A DNA stretch of 64,000 nt from Hyphomicrobiales bacterium (GTDB taxonomy: Bacteria > Pseudomonadota > Alphaproteobacteria > Rhizobiales > Rhizobiaceae), in assembly GCA_900472295.1 (NCBI GenBank), contig UCIA01000008.1, positions 45,873-109,872 on the forward strand. Direction: 5' to 3'. This document shows, one piece after another, positions 42,990 to 53,858 of the stretch (the stretch's first letter is position 1; each line of letters starts with the position of its first letter). The notes under the pieces were generated by a model. The model was not told the origin of the DNA. It worked only from the letters and a program-made list of their open reading frames with translations, and did no database searches. The position numbers were made by a program, and so were the translations under genes.

Positions 42990-44138
42990 TCAGGCCGCGC
43001 CCATCACTTGCCGCGCGATCACCACTTTCTGCACGTCGGAAGCGCCTTCATAGATGCGCAAGGCGCGGATTTCGCGATACAGGCTCTCCACGATATGGCC
43101 CTTGCGGACGCCGTCGCCGCCATGCAGTTGCACAGCCTTGTCGATCACCTCTTGCGCCTTGTCGGTGGCGAACAGCTTGGCCATCGCCGCCTCGCGGGTA
43201 ACCCGCGGGGCGCCCATATCCTTGGTCCAGGCAGCGCGGTAGACCAGCAGCGCCGCCGCATCCACGTCCAGCGCCATGTCGGCGATATGGCCTTGCACCA
43301 TCTGCAGTTCTGCCATCGGCGCGCCGAACAGTTTGCGCTCGGCCACCCGTTTGATGCTCTCATCAAGCGCCCGGCGGGCAAAGCCAAGTGCCGCCGCGCC
43401 TACCGTCGAGCGGAACACGTCGAGCACCGACATGGCGATGCGAAAGCCGTCGCCGGGCTTGCCGATCAACGCCGACGCCGGCACCCGCACCTGGTCGAAG
43501 GTAAGCCGCGCCAGCGGATGCGGCGCGATCACCTCAAGGCGCTCGGCGATGCCAAGCCCCTTGCTGTCGGCAGGCACGAGAAAGGCGGAAAGCCCCTTGG
43601 CGCCCGGCGCCTCGCCGGTGCGGGCAAAGACGACGTAGAGATCGGCGATGCCGCCATTGGAAATCCAGGTCTTCTCGCCGCTGAGGCTATAGAAGTCGCC
43701 ATCGCGGCTTGCCGTCATTTCGGTGTTGGCGACATCCGAGCCGGAGCGTGGCTCCGACAGCGCGAAGGCCGAGATGGTCTTGCCGGCCCTGGTCTTTGCC
43801 AGCCATTGCTGCTGGTCGGGCGTGCCGAACAGGCTAAGCGCGCCGGTGCCGAGCCCCTGCATGGCGAAGGCGAAGTCGGCCAACCCGTCATGGCGCGCCA
43901 GCGTCTCACGCGTGATGCACAAAGTGCGGACATCGAGCGGTCCCGGATTATCGGTATCGAGGGCCGTCGGCTTCAGCCAGCCGTCGCGGCCAAGCTTGGC
44001 CACCAGCTCGCGGCAGGCGGCATCGACGTCATGGTGATCGACCGGCAGGTTCCTGGCGCACCAGGCATCAAGGCGTTCGGCGAGTTCGCGGTGGCGATCT
44101 TCGAAGAACGGCCAGTTGAGGAAACTCTTGTCAGCCAT
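42990..44138 (-). CDS. Acyl-CoA dehydrogenase
   Basis: The 382-residue flavoenzyme has the ACAD signatures [58 protein letters not shown] and [16 protein letters not shown], where the YEG glutamate is the usual catalytic base. It oxidises an acyl-CoA to enoyl-CoA and gives electrons to ETF. It shares one base (TGATG) with the enoyl-CoA hydratase gene. In the proposed pathway it works on the non-aromatic six-carbon-ring CoA ester or its ring-opened product. Confidence 0.93.
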   Translation of the reverse strand: MADKSFLNWPFFEDRHRELAERLDAWCARNLPVDHHDVDAACRELVAKLGRDGWLKPTALDTDNPGPLDVRTLCITRETLARHDGLADFAFAMQGLGTGALSLFGTPDQQQWLAKTRAGKTISAFALSEPRSGSDVANTEMTASRDGDFYSLSGEKTWISNGGIADLYVVFARTGEAPGAKGLSAFLVPADSKGLGIAERLEVIAPHPLARLTFDQVRVPASALIGKPGDGFRIAMSVLDVFRSTVGAAALGFARRALDESIKRVAERKLFGAPMAELQMVQGHIADMALDVDAAALLVYRAAWTKDMGAPRVTREAAMAKLFATDKAQEVIDKAVQLHGGDGVRKGHIVESLYREIRALRIYEGASDVQKVVIARQVMGAA

Positions 44139-44950
44139 CAATTGCCCTCGAACACCGGTTTTTCCTTGGCCACGAAGGCCTTGTAGGCGCGCTCGAAGTC
44201 ACGCGTCTGCATGCAGATCGCCTGCGCCTGCGCTTCGGCTTCGATTGCCTGGTCGAGTCCCATCGACCATTCCTGGTTGAGCTGCGTCTTGGTGATGCCA
44301 TGCGCGAAGGTCGGACCGGAGACGATGCGTGCCGCCATCTCGAGCGCGTCGGCCTCGAGCGCCGCCGCATCGACCAGCCTGTTGTAGAAGCCCCAGCGCT
44401 CGCCTTCCGCCGCCGTCATCGTGCGGCCGGTGTAGAGCAGTTCTGCGGCACGGCCCTGGCCGATGATGCGCGGCAGGATCGCGCAGGCACCCATGTCGCA
44501 GCCGGCAAGGCCGACGCGGGTGAACAGGAAGGCGGTCTTGGCCTCCGGCGTGGCGATGCGGATGTCGGCGCTCATGGCGATGATGGCGCCGGCGCCGACC
44601 GCGACACCGTCGATCGCCGCGATGATCGGCTTTCCGCAGTTGAGCATCGCCTTGACGAAATCGCCGGTCATGCGCGTGAAGGCGAGCAATTCCTTCATGT
44701 CCATCTTGACCAATGGGCCGATAATGTCGTGGACATCGCCGCCCGAGCAGAAATTGCCGCCATTGGACAGGAACACCACGGCGTCGACGTCGTCGGCATA
44801 GACGAGGTCGCGAAACGTGTCGCGCAGTTCCGCATAGCTGTCGAAGGTCAGCGGGTTCTTGCGCTCCGGCCGGTCGAGCCGCACCCTGGCGATCCTGCCT
44901 TCGACCTCCCACAGGAAGTGCTTCGGCTTGAGGCCGGCCATCGCAGTCAT
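44138..44950 (-). CDS. Enoyl-CoA hydratase/isomerase family protein
   Basis: The 270-residue crotonase has the oxyanion-hole loop [15 protein letters not shown] and [24 protein letters not shown] (split). One catalytic Glu of hydratases is replaced: [12 protein letters not shown] carries no Glu at the usual PE position, suggesting a CoA-ring hydrolase or isomerase rather than a plain hydratase. GGGAGGGA 6 bp upstream supports ATG 44950, which overlaps the MarR stop as ATGA. Confidence 0.88.
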   Translation of the reverse strand: MTAMAGLKPKHFLWEVEGRIARVRLDRPERKNPLTFDSYAELRDTFRDLVYADDVDAVVFLSNGGNFCSGGDVHDIIGPLVKMDMKELLAFTRMTGDFVKAMLNCGKPIIAAIDGVAVGAGAIIAMSADIRIATPEAKTAFLFTRVGLAGCDMGACAILPRIIGQGRAAELLYTGRTMTAAEGERWGFYNRLVDAAALEADALEMAARIVSGPTFAHGITKTQLNQEWSMGLDQAIEAEAQAQAICMQTRDFERAYKAFVAKEKPVFEGN

Positions 44951-45417
44951 TCGCGTCCCTCCCAGTTGCTGCGGAACGAGGTCAGCATGCCGGTCAGCCG
45001 GCGCGCATCCTCCTCGCTGACCTTGCCCAGCAATTCGCCGATCCAACCCTCATGCGCCGCGGCCATTGCGGCAAAGGATTTGGAACCCTCATCAGTCAGT
45101 CGCACCATGGATGTGCGACGATCGCCATTGCGGCGCGCACGCGCCACCACCCCTTCCGAAACCAGCCGGTCGACAATGCCGGTGACATTGCCGTTGGATA
45201 CCAGCAGGAAGCGCGACAGATCGCTCATCAGCATGCCTTCCGGCGCGCGGTAGAGGGCGGCCATGACGTCGAAACGCGGCAGCGTCGTATCGAAATCTTT
45301 CTTCAGACGCTCGCGCAGCTCGGCCTCGATCGTGCGCGAGGCGCGCAGCAGCCTGATCCAAAGACGCAGCCGGTCCTTGCCGGGTCCCGACGGCACGGGC
45401 AATGGGCCGGCTACCAT
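44947..45417 (-). CDS. MarR-family transcriptional regulator 1
   Basis: The 156-residue protein has the MarR winged helix ([32 protein letters not shown], split, with wing [18 protein letters not shown]). AGGAGG lies 7 bp before ATG 45417. It is placed inside the aminobenzoyl-CoA operon, overlapping genes on both sides, which is typical of a ligand-responsive self-regulating repressor. An acyl-CoA such as 2-aminobenzoyl-CoA is a plausible effector by analogy. Confidence 0.9.
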   Translation of the reverse strand: MVAGPLPVPSGPGKDRLRLWIRLLRASRTIEAELRERLKKDFDTTLPRFDVMAALYRAPEGMLMSDLSRFLLVSNGNVTGIVDRLVSEGVVARARRNGDRRTSMVRLTDEGSKSFAAMAAAHEGWIGELLGKVSEEDARRLTGMLTSFRSNWEGRE

Positions 45418-46184
45418 GTTTCGCCTCCTGAGATCGAAATTGCTTGTCCGGTGATCGACGCCGCCGCATCGCCGCACAGCCACAGCACGGCGGCGGCAAC
45501 TTCCTGCGGCTGGATGAAGCGGCCCTGCGGGTTGGTCGAGGCCAGGCTTGTTCGCGCCTGCTCGGCCGAGCGGCCGGTCTTTTCGACAATGCGCTGGATG
45601 GACTCCTCCAGCATGTCGGTCTCGACGAAGCCCGGGCAGACAGCGTTGACGGTGATGCCGGATTTCGCCGTCTCGGCTGCAAGCGCCCGCATCAGCCCGA
45701 CCACGCCATGCTTGGCCGCCACATAGGGCGCGACATAGGCGTAGCCTTTCAGGCCTGCAGTCGAGGCAACAAAGACGATCCGGCCTGCCTTGCGCGCGGC
45801 CATGCCGGCCAGCGCCGGCTTCACCGTCAGGAAAGCGCCGGTCAGATTGACGTCGAGCGTCCGCTGCCAGTCGGCAAGTGAGGTCCTGTGCGCCGGTGTG
45901 CTGCCGGCCATGCCGGCATTGGCAACGACGATGTCGAACGGGCCGCGCAGGGCTTCTGCCTGCGCGTAGAGCGAGGTCATCGCCGCCTCGTTGGTAACAT
46001 CGGCCGACAGAGCGTGGATGCGATCGTTCTCGCCGGCCACCTTGGCAAGCTCGGCGTCGCGCCGCCCGCATATCGTCACCTCGATGCCGGCCTCGGCCAG
46101 GGCCAGTGCGATGGCCCGACCGACGCCGGACCCGCCGCCGGTGACCAGCGCATGTTTGCCTGAAATCGCCGAGGCCGCCATCAT
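45411..46184 (-). CDS. Short-chain dehydrogenase/reductase
   Basis: The 257-residue protein has the classical SDR motifs [11 protein letters not shown] (cofactor), NAGMAGS, and a Ser-Tyr-Lys triad ([22 protein letters not shown]). It ends with the [21 protein letters not shown] segment. It should oxidise a hydroxyacyl-CoA or reduce a ketone. It overlaps the flavin fusion gene as ATGA and the MarR gene by 7 bp. Confidence 0.9.
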   Translation of the reverse strand: MMAASAISGKHALVTGGGSGVGRAIALALAEAGIEVTICGRRDAELAKVAGENDRIHALSADVTNEAAMTSLYAQAEALRGPFDIVVANAGMAGSTPAHRTSLADWQRTLDVNLTGAFLTVKPALAGMAARKAGRIVFVASTAGLKGYAYVAPYVAAKHGVVGLMRALAAETAKSGITVNAVCPGFVETDMLEESIQRIVEKTGRSAEQARTSLASTNPQGRFIQPQEVAAAVLWLCGDAAASITGQAISISGGETW

Positions 46185-48475
46185 ACTTTCAGCCCCGCCG
46201 CTGCATCGCGCTCGGCCAGCCGGTAGATCTGGTCGCGTCCGGGCAGGTAGGGATCCGGCCATTTGACGCCACGGTCGCCGAGCGTCACGGCCGCATGCAG
46301 CGTCCAGTAGGGATCGGCGAGATGCGGCCGTGCCAGGGCTACCAGGTCGGCGCGGCCGGCCATCAGGATCGAATTGACATGGTCCGGCTCGTAGATGTTG
46401 CCGACCGCCATCGTCGCCATGCCGACCTCGTTGCGGATGCGGTCGGAGAACGGCGTCTGGAACATGCGGCCATAGACAGGCTTGGCGGCAATCGAGGTCT
46501 GGCCTGCCGAGACGTCGCATATGTCGACGCCGGCCTCATGCAGCATCCGCGCGATCTCCACCGCATCGGCCGGCGTCACACCCTCGATGCCGACCCAGTC
46601 ATTGGCAGAAATGCGCACCGAGATCGGCTTTTGCGCCGGCCAGGCGGCGCGCACCGCATGGAAGATTTCGAGGGGATAGCGCATACGATTTTCGAGGGAA
46701 CCGCCATACTCATCCGTGCGCAGGTTGGTGACCGGCGTGATGAATGACGACAGCAGATAGCCGTGCGCGGCATGGATCTCCAGCATGTCGAAGCCGCAAC
46801 GATCTGCCATCTCGGTCGACGCCACGAACTGGTCTCGCACCAAATCCATATCGGCGCGGTCCATGGCTTTCGGCACCTGGTTTTGCGGCGACCATGCGAC
46901 AGTTGAGGCGGCCATGACCGGCCAATTGCCAGATGCGAGCGGCACGTCGGTGCCTTCCCAGCCGACACGGGTCGAGCCCTTGGCCCCGGAATGGCCGATC
47001 TGGGCGCAGATTTTCGCCTCGGTCTCGGTGTGGACGAAATCGACAAGCCGCTTCCACGCTACCTCATGCTCCGGCGCATAGAAGCCGGGACAGCCGGGTG
47101 TGATGCGCCCTTGCGGGCTGACGCAGGTCATCTCGATGTAGACAAGCCCGGCGCCGCCCTTGGCACGCTCTGCATAGTGGGCGAAATGCCAGTCGGTCGG
47201 GCAGCCGTCGACGGCCTTGTACTGTGCCATTGGCGAGACGACGATGCGGTTGGCGAGCTGCATGTCGCGCAGCTTGAACGGCGCAAACATCGGCGCCCGG
47301 CGCTGCCTGTTGCCGCCCGCGCCGGCCTGGCGCTGGAACCATTCCTCGGCGCTTTCAAGCCATTTGGCATCGCGCAGCCGCAAATTCTCGTGGCTGATGC
47401 GTTGCGAGCGGGTCAGCAGCGAATAGTTGAACTGCACCGGATCGAGGCCGAGATAGCGCTCAACCTCCTCGAACCACTCCAGCGAATTGCGCGCCGCCGA
47501 CTGCAGCTTCAGCACCTCGGTGCGGCGGGCGTCCTCATATTTGCGGAAGGCGGCGTCGAGATCCGGTTCGGTTTTGACATACTCGGCCAGCGCCACAGCA
47601 CTTTCCAAAGCGAGCTTGGTGCCGGAGCCGATCGAGAAATGCGCCGAGGCCGCCGCGTCGCCCATCAGCGCCAGATTCTTGTGGGACCAGCGTTCGCACA
47701 GCACGCGCGGGAAATTGATCCAGGCTGAACCACGGATGTGATTGGCATTGGTCATCAGCGCGTGGCCGCCGAGATGCCTGGCAAAGATGCGCTCGCACAC
47801 CGCGATGGATTCCTGCTGCGACATCGCACCGAAGCCGAAGGCAGCCCAGGTCTGTTCGCTGCACTCGACGATGAAAGTCGCCGTCTCGCTGTCGAACTGA
47901 TAGGCGTGCGCCCACACCCAGCCATGCTCGGTCTTCTCGAAGATGAAGGTGAAGGCGTCGTCGAATTTCTGCTTGGTGCCGAGCCAGACGAATTTGCATT
48001 TGCGGGTGTCGATGTCGGGCTTGAAGACATCGACGAAGGTGTTGCGCGCCCTTGAGTTCAGCCCGTCGGCGGCGACGACCAGGTCATGCGTCTCCATATA
48101 TGGCTGAGGGTCGGCGATATCGCTCTCGAACATCAGCTTGACGCCGAGTTCGCGCGCCCGCCGCTGCAGCAAGGTCAGCAGCCGCTTGCGGCCGATGCCG
48201 CAGAAACCATGGCCCGACGAGACCGTGCGCACGCCGTCATGGATGACGGCAATGTCGTCCCAATAGGCGAAATGCTTCTTGATCCAGACGGCGCTGACCG
48301 GGTCGTTCTTGGCAAGGTTGTCGAGTGTTTCGGCCGACAGAACGACGCCCCAGCCGAACGTATCGTCGGCGCGGTTGCGCTCGAACACCGTGACCTCGTG
48401 CGCGGCGTCCCGCAGCTTCATCGAAATGGCAAAGTAGAGGCCGGCTGGTCCGCCACCGAGAACCGCAACCTTCAT
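46181..48475 (-). CDS. Bifunctional FAD monooxygenase/Old Yellow Enzyme fusion (2-aminobenzoyl-CoA monooxygenase/reductase type)
   Basis: The 764-residue protein has two enzymes in one chain. Residues 1-385 form a class A FAD monooxygenase (GGGPAG at 7-12, the DG motif ADGLNS, and [16 protein letters not shown] at 270-285). Residues 396-764 form an Old Yellow Enzyme domain ([50 protein letters not shown]). This architecture is that of Azoarcus evansii 2-aminobenzoyl-CoA monooxygenase/reductase, which hydroxylates and then reduces the ring. Annotators also call it salicylyl-CoA 5-hydroxylase. It heads the operon with SDR, MarR, hydratase and dehydrogenase genes. Confidence 0.9.
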   Translation of the reverse strand: MKVAVLGGGPAGLYFAISMKLRDAAHEVTVFERNRADDTFGWGVVLSAETLDNLAKNDPVSAVWIKKHFAYWDDIAVIHDGVRTVSSGHGFCGIGRKRLLTLLQRRARELGVKLMFESDIADPQPYMETHDLVVAADGLNSRARNTFVDVFKPDIDTRKCKFVWLGTKQKFDDAFTFIFEKTEHGWVWAHAYQFDSETATFIVECSEQTWAAFGFGAMSQQESIAVCERIFARHLGGHALMTNANHIRGSAWINFPRVLCERWSHKNLALMGDAAASAHFSIGSGTKLALESAVALAEYVKTEPDLDAAFRKYEDARRTEVLKLQSAARNSLEWFEEVERYLGLDPVQFNYSLLTRSQRISHENLRLRDAKWLESAEEWFQRQAGAGGNRQRRAPMFAPFKLRDMQLANRIVVSPMAQYKAVDGCPTDWHFAHYAERAKGGAGLVYIEMTCVSPQGRITPGCPGFYAPEHEVAWKRLVDFVHTETEAKICAQIGHSGAKGSTRVGWEGTDVPLASGNWPVMAASTVAWSPQNQVPKAMDRADMDLVRDQFVASTEMADRCGFDMLEIHAAHGYLLSSFITPVTNLRTDEYGGSLENRMRYPLEIFHAVRAAWPAQKPISVRISANDWVGIEGVTPADAVEIARMLHEAGVDICDVSAGQTSIAAKPVYGRMFQTPFSDRIRNEVGMATMAVGNIYEPDHVNSILMAGRADLVALARPHLADPYWTLHAAVTLGDRGVKWPDPYLPGRDQIYRLAERDAAAGLKV

Positions 48476-48531
48476 CTGTGCGATCTCCTCTTCGCTTGCT
48501 GCATCTCAAGTATCGCGCCGGAGATAAAATA

Positions 48532-48545
48532 TTTCAAGCTTAAAG
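48532..48545. promoter_or_regulatory. AAGCTT-centred palindrome, regulon site 4
   Basis: TTTCAAGCTTAAAG, preceded by TA as in site 3, lies about 57 bp upstream of the flavin fusion gene and before the AT-rich start of its operon. Confidence 0.6.
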
Positions 48546-48598
48546 TTTCATATTGGAATGATTGTCCGGGTGGTGCCGAACAACGTGCCTTGGACGTC

Positions 48599-49429
48599 CT
48601 ATGCCGGCGCTTTTGCCGCTGGCCGCAGCCAGTCCGGATCGATCTCCGGCAGCGGAATGGCGGCAAGCAGGTCGCGCGTATAGGTCTCTTTGGGATTGTC
48701 GAACAGCGCATCGGTTGCGCTCGCCTCGACGATCCTGCCTTCGCGCATGACGATGACTTGTTGGCAAAGCCGCCGGATGACCGACAGATCGTGACTGATG
48801 AAGGCGACGGTCAGCCCCATCTCCGCCGCAAGCTTCTCCAAAAGGGTGAGGATCTGCGCCTGCGTCGATACGTCGAGGCCGGAGACGATCTCGTCGGCCA
48901 GCACGAATTTCGGCGACAGCGCCAGCGCGCGCGCAATGCCGACGCGCTGGCGCTGGCCCCCCGACAGCTGGTGACGATAGCGGCTGGCGAAGCTTTGCGG
49001 CAGGCCGACGCGATGCAACGCCTCGGCGACGCGCGTTTTCAGATTGTCGCCAAGGCCATTCTGCTTGAGCGGCGCGGCGATGATGCTGGCGATGGTGCGG
49101 CGCGGGTTGAGCGACGACATCGGATCCTGGAAGATCATCTGCAGGTCGCGGCGCAGAGGGCGCAGCTCCGCCTCAGGCAGATGGGTGATGTCGCGGCCCT
49201 CGAAACGGATCGAGCCGGCGCTTGGCTCCAGCAGGCGCACCAGCGCGCGGCCGAGTGTCGATTTGCCCGATCCGGATTCACCGACGATGCCGGTCACCGA
49301 GCCCCTCGGCAGATCGAAGTCGAGGCCTTTCAAGATCTCGGCCAGCGGCGCGCGGCCGATCAACGGCTTGCGGGTCATGTCGGGCAGCGCGACCTTCAGC
49401 CCGCGCACGGAAAACAGCGGCTCAACCAT
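48599..49429 (-). CDS. Oligopeptide/dipeptide-type ABC transporter ATPase (DppF-like)
   Basis: The 276-residue ATPase has Walker A GESGSGKST, signature QLSGGQRQRVGIARAL, Walker B FVLADEIVSGLD, and the short C-terminal segment of OppF/DppF proteins without the full Cys-rich tail. The start at 49429 overlaps the previous ATPase gene by 8 bp. Confidence 0.92.
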   Translation of the reverse strand: MVEPLFSVRGLKVALPDMTRKPLIGRAPLAEILKGLDFDLPRGSVTGIVGESGSGKSTLGRALVRLLEPSAGSIRFEGRDITHLPEAELRPLRRDLQMIFQDPMSSLNPRRTIASIIAAPLKQNGLGDNLKTRVAEALHRVGLPQSFASRYRHQLSGGQRQRVGIARALALSPKFVLADEIVSGLDVSTQAQILTLLEKLAAEMGLTVAFISHDLSVIRRLCQQVIVMREGRIVEASATDALFDNPKETYTRDLLAAIPLPEIDPDWLRPAAKAPA

Positions 49430-50300
49430 GCGGCCGCCTCCACGCCTGGTCGGCAGCAGTGATCTCGGCGGCAAGTCCTGCCAGCACCGTCTCGTCCACC
49501 GGCTTCAGCGATGCGAAGGGATCGGTATAGCGCGGCGTCGCAGCCATCAATGCCCGCGTATACGGGTGCCGTGGAGAGGCGAAGAGTGCTGCGGTGTCGG
49601 CCTCTTCCACCACCTTGCCGGCATAGAGCACCGAGACTTTCTGGCTGATCTTGGCAACGACGCCAAGATCGTGCGTGACGAACAGGATCGCGGTGCCATG
49701 CTCGCGCTGCAACTCAGCGATCAGCCGCAGAATTTGTTTCTGTACCGTCACATCGAGCGCGGTGGTTGGCTCGTCGGCAACAATCAGCCTTGGTTCGGCG
49801 GCGAAGGCGGCAGCGATCAGCACACGCTGGCGCATGCCGCCGGACAGTTCGTGCGGATAGCTCTTCAGCACGCGATCGGGATCGCGGATCTGCACCTCGT
49901 CCAGCAATTGCCGGATGCGGGTATCTGCCTTTTGAGTGCTCCAGCCGAGAATGCGCACCAGCCGGTCGGTCATTTGCGGGCCGATACGCCGCGACGGGTT
50001 GAGCGCGGTCAGCGGATCCTGCGGGATCAGCGCCGTGCGGGCGCCGATCAGCGTGCGCCTTGCCTTGGGGTGCAGCCTGCCGAGGTCTTCGCCTTCGAGC
50101 GTCATAGTGCCTTCGACGATGCGCACGCTGGATGGCAACACACCAAGCACCGCCTTGCCGATCATCGTCTTGCCGGCGCCGCTCTCGCCGACCAGAGCGC
50201 GCACCTCGCCGGGCTGCACGGAAAGCGACACCGAGCGCAGCACGCGCAAGCCGTTCGGCAGCACCGCGCTCAGATTGGCAATATCCAGGCAAGCGCTCAT
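49422..50300 (-). CDS. Oligopeptide/dipeptide-type ABC transporter ATPase (DppD-like)
   Basis: The 292-residue ATPase has Walker A GESGAGKT, signature ELSGGMRQRVLIAAA, Walker B LIVADEPTTALDVT, and the conserved HPYTRALMAATP toward the end. It overlaps the permease gene upstream as ATGA. Confidence 0.93.
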   Translation of the reverse strand: MSACLDIANLSAVLPNGLRVLRSVSLSVQPGEVRALVGESGAGKTMIGKAVLGVLPSSVRIVEGTMTLEGEDLGRLHPKARRTLIGARTALIPQDPLTALNPSRRIGPQMTDRLVRILGWSTQKADTRIRQLLDEVQIRDPDRVLKSYPHELSGGMRQRVLIAAAFAAEPRLIVADEPTTALDVTVQKQILRLIAELQREHGTAILFVTHDLGVVAKISQKVSVLYAGKVVEEADTAALFASPRHPYTRALMAATPRYTDPFASLKPVDETVLAGLAAEITAADQAWRRPHG

Positions 50301-51145
50301 CGCAGCACCGGATCGAAACGTGTCTTCAGCGCCTCACCGAACTGGCTGAACGACAGTACGGTGAGGATCAGCGTGATCAGCGGAAACACCAGCACCCACC
50401 AGGCCTGATGGATCGACAGCCGGCCCTCGGCGATGATGCCGCCCCAGGTCGGATCGTCGGTCGAGATCGACAGATTGACGAAGGACAGGATCGCCTCGAC
50501 GATGATGGCGATGCCCATTTCCAGCGACAGCAGCGCCACGATCGACGGCACCACATTGGGCAGCACTTCGCGCAGCATGATGCCGATGCGGCCATAACCG
50601 GCGATGCGGGCATTCTCGACATAGTCCATGCGCGACTGGCCCATCGCTTCGGCGCGGATCACCCGGCAAAAGCGCGTCCAGTCGATGATGGCGATGGCGA
50701 GGATGACGGAGCTCAGGCCGGTGCCCAGCACCGCGACCAGCAGGATGGCGAACAGCACCGGCGGAAAAGCCATCCAGACATCGACGATGCGCGAAATGAT
50801 GCGGTCGGCCCAGCCGCCGAAATAGCCTGCGATCAGCCCCAGCGTCGAGCCGACCAGACAGGCGGCAATCGCCGCCGCAAAAGCGACGATGAAGGCGATG
50901 CGGCCGCCGAAGATCAGCCGGGACAACAGATCGCGGCCGAGGCTGTCGGTGCCAAGCCAATAGCCTGGTTCGGCGCCGCTCATCCAGAATGGCGGCAGCC
51001 GCTCCAGCATCAGATCCTGCGCCAGCGGATCCTGCGGCGCCACCAGCGGCGCGAAGATCGCGGCCAGCAGCGCCAGCAGCAGCCAGCCGCCGGCCAGCCA
51101 CAGCCTCGGGCCTAGTCCGCGCCGGGCGATGCGCGCCTCATCCAT
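50297..51145 (-). CDS. Oligopeptide/dipeptide-type ABC transporter permease (DppC-like)
   Basis: The 282-residue permease has the DppC N-terminal pattern with LVAPQDPLAQDL and GTDSLGRDLLSRLIFGGR, followed by the EAA-type loop EAMGQSRMDYVENARIAG. ATG 51145 is chosen over an extension to 51172 because it follows the DppB stop closely with an 8-bp overlap. Confidence 0.93.
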   Translation of the reverse strand: MDEARIARRGLGPRLWLAGGWLLLALLAAIFAPLVAPQDPLAQDLMLERLPPFWMSGAEPGYWLGTDSLGRDLLSRLIFGGRIAFIVAFAAAIAACLVGSTLGLIAGYFGGWADRIISRIVDVWMAFPPVLFAILLVAVLGTGLSSVILAIAIIDWTRFCRVIRAEAMGQSRMDYVENARIAGYGRIGIMLREVLPNVVPSIVALLSLEMGIAIIVEAILSFVNLSISTDDPTWGGIIAEGRLSIHQAWWVLVFPLITLILTVLSFSQFGEALKTRFDPVLR

Positions 51146-52145
51146 GGCGCAGCCTCGGATTGAGCAGCGCATACATCATGTCGACGGCAAGATTGATCAG
51201 CACGAACAGCAGCGCGAACACCAGTACGATGCCCTGGATCAGCGGCAGGTCGCGGTTGATGACAGCGTCGATCGCCATGTTGCCGAGCCCCTCATAGGAA
51301 AACAGCCGCTCGACGATGACCGTGCCGCCGATGAGGAAAGTGAACTGCACGCCGACCAGGGTCAGTGTCGGCAGGGCGGCATTCTTCAGCGCCTCGCGCA
51401 GGATGACCTGGGTTTCCGAAAACCCTTTCACCCGCGCCAGCACGACATAGTCGAGGTCGAGCACCTCCTTCAGCGACTGTTTCAGCAGTTGCGAGATGAT
51501 TGCCGCCAGCGGTAGCGCCAGCGCTACCGCCGGCATCAGCATGTGCTTGAGCAGGTCCCAGGTCAGGTCGAGACGCAACCGAAGCAAGCTCTCGAAGAAA
51601 TAGAACTGGGTGACGAAAGGCAGGTCGAGCTGCGGCGACACGCGGCCCGAAATGTCGAAGATCGGCACCAGCACGCCAAACAGAAGGATCAGCACGAGAC
51701 CCCACAGGAAATCGGGTATCGAAAGCGCGGCGCCGCTGGCGATGTCGATGCCGGCTTCAACCACCGTGCCGTGCTCGCGGGCGCCGAGGACCGCTGTCGT
51801 GCCACCGAGCGCCACCGCCATGATCAGCGCAACGATGGCGAGTTCCAGCGTCGCCGGCAGCCGGTTGAAGACAAGGCCGAGCACATCTTGCCGGAGCGAA
51901 ATCGAGGTGCCGAAATCGCCACGTATGACGCCAGCGAGCCAGATGAAGAACTGTTGCACGATGGTCTTGTCCAGTCCGTAGAGCGCCCGCAGCCGGTCGA
52001 TATCCTCCTGCGTCGCGCCGGGCGGCAGCATCATCGCAATCGGGTCGCCGGGAGCGACGCGGATAACGACGAAGACGACGACAGCCACGCCGAACAGCGT
52101 GATCGCCATCGTCAGAAGACGGATCAGAAATCTTTGCAGAAGCAT
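51138..52145 (-). CDS. Oligopeptide/dipeptide-type ABC transporter permease (DppB-like)
   Basis: The 335-residue permease starts with LLQRFLIRLLTMAITLFGV and the DppB signature RVAPGDPIAMMLPPG. It continues with LYGLDKTIVQQFFIWLAGVIRGDFGTSI (conserved as a block) and ARVKGFSETQVILREALKNA. The start at 52145 is the conventional one; a GTG at 52181 is also in frame. Confidence 0.92.
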   Translation of the reverse strand: MLLQRFLIRLLTMAITLFGVAVVVFVVIRVAPGDPIAMMLPPGATQEDIDRLRALYGLDKTIVQQFFIWLAGVIRGDFGTSISLRQDVLGLVFNRLPATLELAIVALIMAVALGGTTAVLGAREHGTVVEAGIDIASGAALSIPDFLWGLVLILLFGVLVPIFDISGRVSPQLDLPFVTQFYFFESLLRLRLDLTWDLLKHMLMPAVALALPLAAIISQLLKQSLKEVLDLDYVVLARVKGFSETQVILREALKNAALPTLTLVGVQFTFLIGGTVIVERLFSYEGLGNMAIDAVINRDLPLIQGIVLVFALLFVLINLAVDMMYALLNPRLRHG

Positions 52146-52172
52146 GGTCGCCTGTATTTCCGGCGAAAAGGG

Positions 52173-52198
52173 GCGCGCCACCGGTTGCGGTGGCGCGC
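52173..52198. terminator. Hairpin between binding-protein and DppB genes
   Basis: A perfect 11-bp stem (GCGCGCCACCG and its complement) with a 4-base loop is followed on the minus strand by CCCCTTTTC. It could act as a partial terminator that keeps the binding protein more abundant than the permeases. Confidence 0.65.
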
Positions 52199-52216
52199 AT
52201 GCAGTCTATGCCGATA

Positions 52217-53746
52217 TCAGGCCGGGGTCATCAGCGCCGGCAGCAGCGCGCCGGACACATGCTGCACCACATTGACGCCCTTGGCATGCACGATCGGCTG
52301 CGCATACTGAATCAGCGGCAGCACATAGGCCTGCTCGGCTATGTATTTGTCGACCGCCTTCCAGCCGGCAATGCGCTTGGCCTCGTCCTTCTCGCCCCAC
52401 AGCGGGTTGATCATGTCGATCAGGTCCTGGCCGTCCCACACCGAGTGCGGGCTCGGGCCGTACATGGCGAAACCGGTCGATGTCGTCGGATCGCCGATGG
52501 CGTTGCCCCAATTATAGAAGGCGGCCGGCGCCAGCTTGTCGGCGGCTCTGAGCTCATAGTGCTTGGCGATCTCGTAGACCTCGATCGTCGCCTCGATGCC
52601 GACCTTGCGCCACATGCCGACGATCGCCTGGACCATCTCATAGTCCTTGGGCTTGAAGCCCTTGGTCGTCTGGATGGTGAACTTGACCGGCTTTTCCGGC
52701 GAATAGCCGGAAGCCGCGAGCAGCTCCTTGGCCTTTTCCGGATTGTGCTCGACCTTGATCGAGGCATCGAAGGCCTCGTACTCCGGCGTCTCCAACGTCG
52801 CGATCGGCTGGCCATAGCCGCGCAGCAGCCGCTTGACCAGAAGCTCCTTGTCCACTGCCATGACGGCGGCCTGGCGGACGTTCTTGTCCAGCATCGCCTC
52901 AATGTCGTTGAAGAAGATCATGCCGATGTCGGAAACGGGCTTGCACGAGCCGGCAAGCCCATCCTTGGCGATCAGCCGGTCATACTCCTCATAGGGGATT
53001 TCGAGCGTCACCTGCGAGGAGCCGGATTCGATCTCGGCCACGCGGCTTGCCGCGTCGGTAACGAACTTGATCGTTACATTCTCGAACGCCGGCTTGCCGC
53101 CCCAATAGTCCGGGTTGGCCTTCAGCCGCAGGAAGGCGTTGCGTTCGAACTTTTCCACCATGTACGGGCCGGTGCCGATCGGCGCTTTCTCGAAGCCTTC
53201 CGCGCCGACTTTCTCGTAATAGGCCTTCGGCAGGATGTAGCCGGTCAGGAACGACATCCATTTGAAATAGACCGGATCGAACTGGACGACATCGCCGGTG
53301 ATCTTGTTGCCGTCGATCTTGAAATTGTTGACGTTCTTCCAGACGAACTGGATCGGGTTGCCTGTCTTTTCGTCGCCCGCCCGCTGCAGCGACCAGACCA
53401 CATCCTCGGGCGTGAAAGGCGAGCCGTCATGCCATTTGACACCTTCGCGCACCGTCATCGTCACCTTGGTGCGATCCTCGTTCCAGCCCCATTCGGTGAG
53501 CAGGCCAGGTGCGAAGGACAGGTCCGGCTTCTGCGGAATGAACTGGTCGAACACCGACTGGTAGAGACCCTGGATGGTCGGGTTGACCGCCGACGGTCCG
53601 GTGGTCGGATCCCAGGACGGCAGATTGACGTTATAAGCGATGGTCAGCTCGCCGGCTGCCGCCTTGGCGATCTGCGGCAGGCCGATCGCCGCCACCCCAA
53701 GTGCGGCGGCACTGTATCCCAGCAATTCGCGTCTGTTGATTGTCAT
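52217..53746 (-). CDS. Oligopeptide/dipeptide-type ABC substrate-binding protein
   Basis: The 509-residue SBP_bac_5 protein has a Tat-like signal (NRRELLGYSAAALGVAAIGL). The family hallmarks GLLTEWGWNEDRTKVTMTVREGVKWHDG and TPEDVVWSLQR follow. AAGGGGAAC precedes the ATG. It heads the Dpp-type importer and lies downstream of a FAD oxidoreductase in a divergent catabolic cluster. The ligand could be an indolic or opine-like compound rather than a peptide, which is inference. Confidence 0.92.
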   Translation of the reverse strand: MTINRRELLGYSAAALGVAAIGLPQIAKAAAGELTIAYNVNLPSWDPTTGPSAVNPTIQGLYQSVFDQFIPQKPDLSFAPGLLTEWGWNEDRTKVTMTVREGVKWHDGSPFTPEDVVWSLQRAGDEKTGNPIQFVWKNVNNFKIDGNKITGDVVQFDPVYFKWMSFLTGYILPKAYYEKVGAEGFEKAPIGTGPYMVEKFERNAFLRLKANPDYWGGKPAFENVTIKFVTDAASRVAEIESGSSQVTLEIPYEEYDRLIAKDGLAGSCKPVSDIGMIFFNDIEAMLDKNVRQAAVMAVDKELLVKRLLRGYGQPIATLETPEYEAFDASIKVEHNPEKAKELLAASGYSPEKPVKFTIQTTKGFKPKDYEMVQAIVGMWRKVGIEATIEVYEIAKHYELRAADKLAPAAFYNWGNAIGDPTTSTGFAMYGPSPHSVWDGQDLIDMINPLWGEKDEAKRIAGWKAVDKYIAEQAYVLPLIQYAQPIVHAKGVNVVQHVSGALLPALMTPA

Positions 53747-53858
53747 GGTTGTTCCCCTTGTTGGTTTTGTTGTCTTTGCGCGGCACTGTCAGTTTATCGA
53801 TCCGGGCTTCGTGGGCAGCAGCGCCTTGCCTCTCGTCGCCTTCATGAAATCTTGCGAG

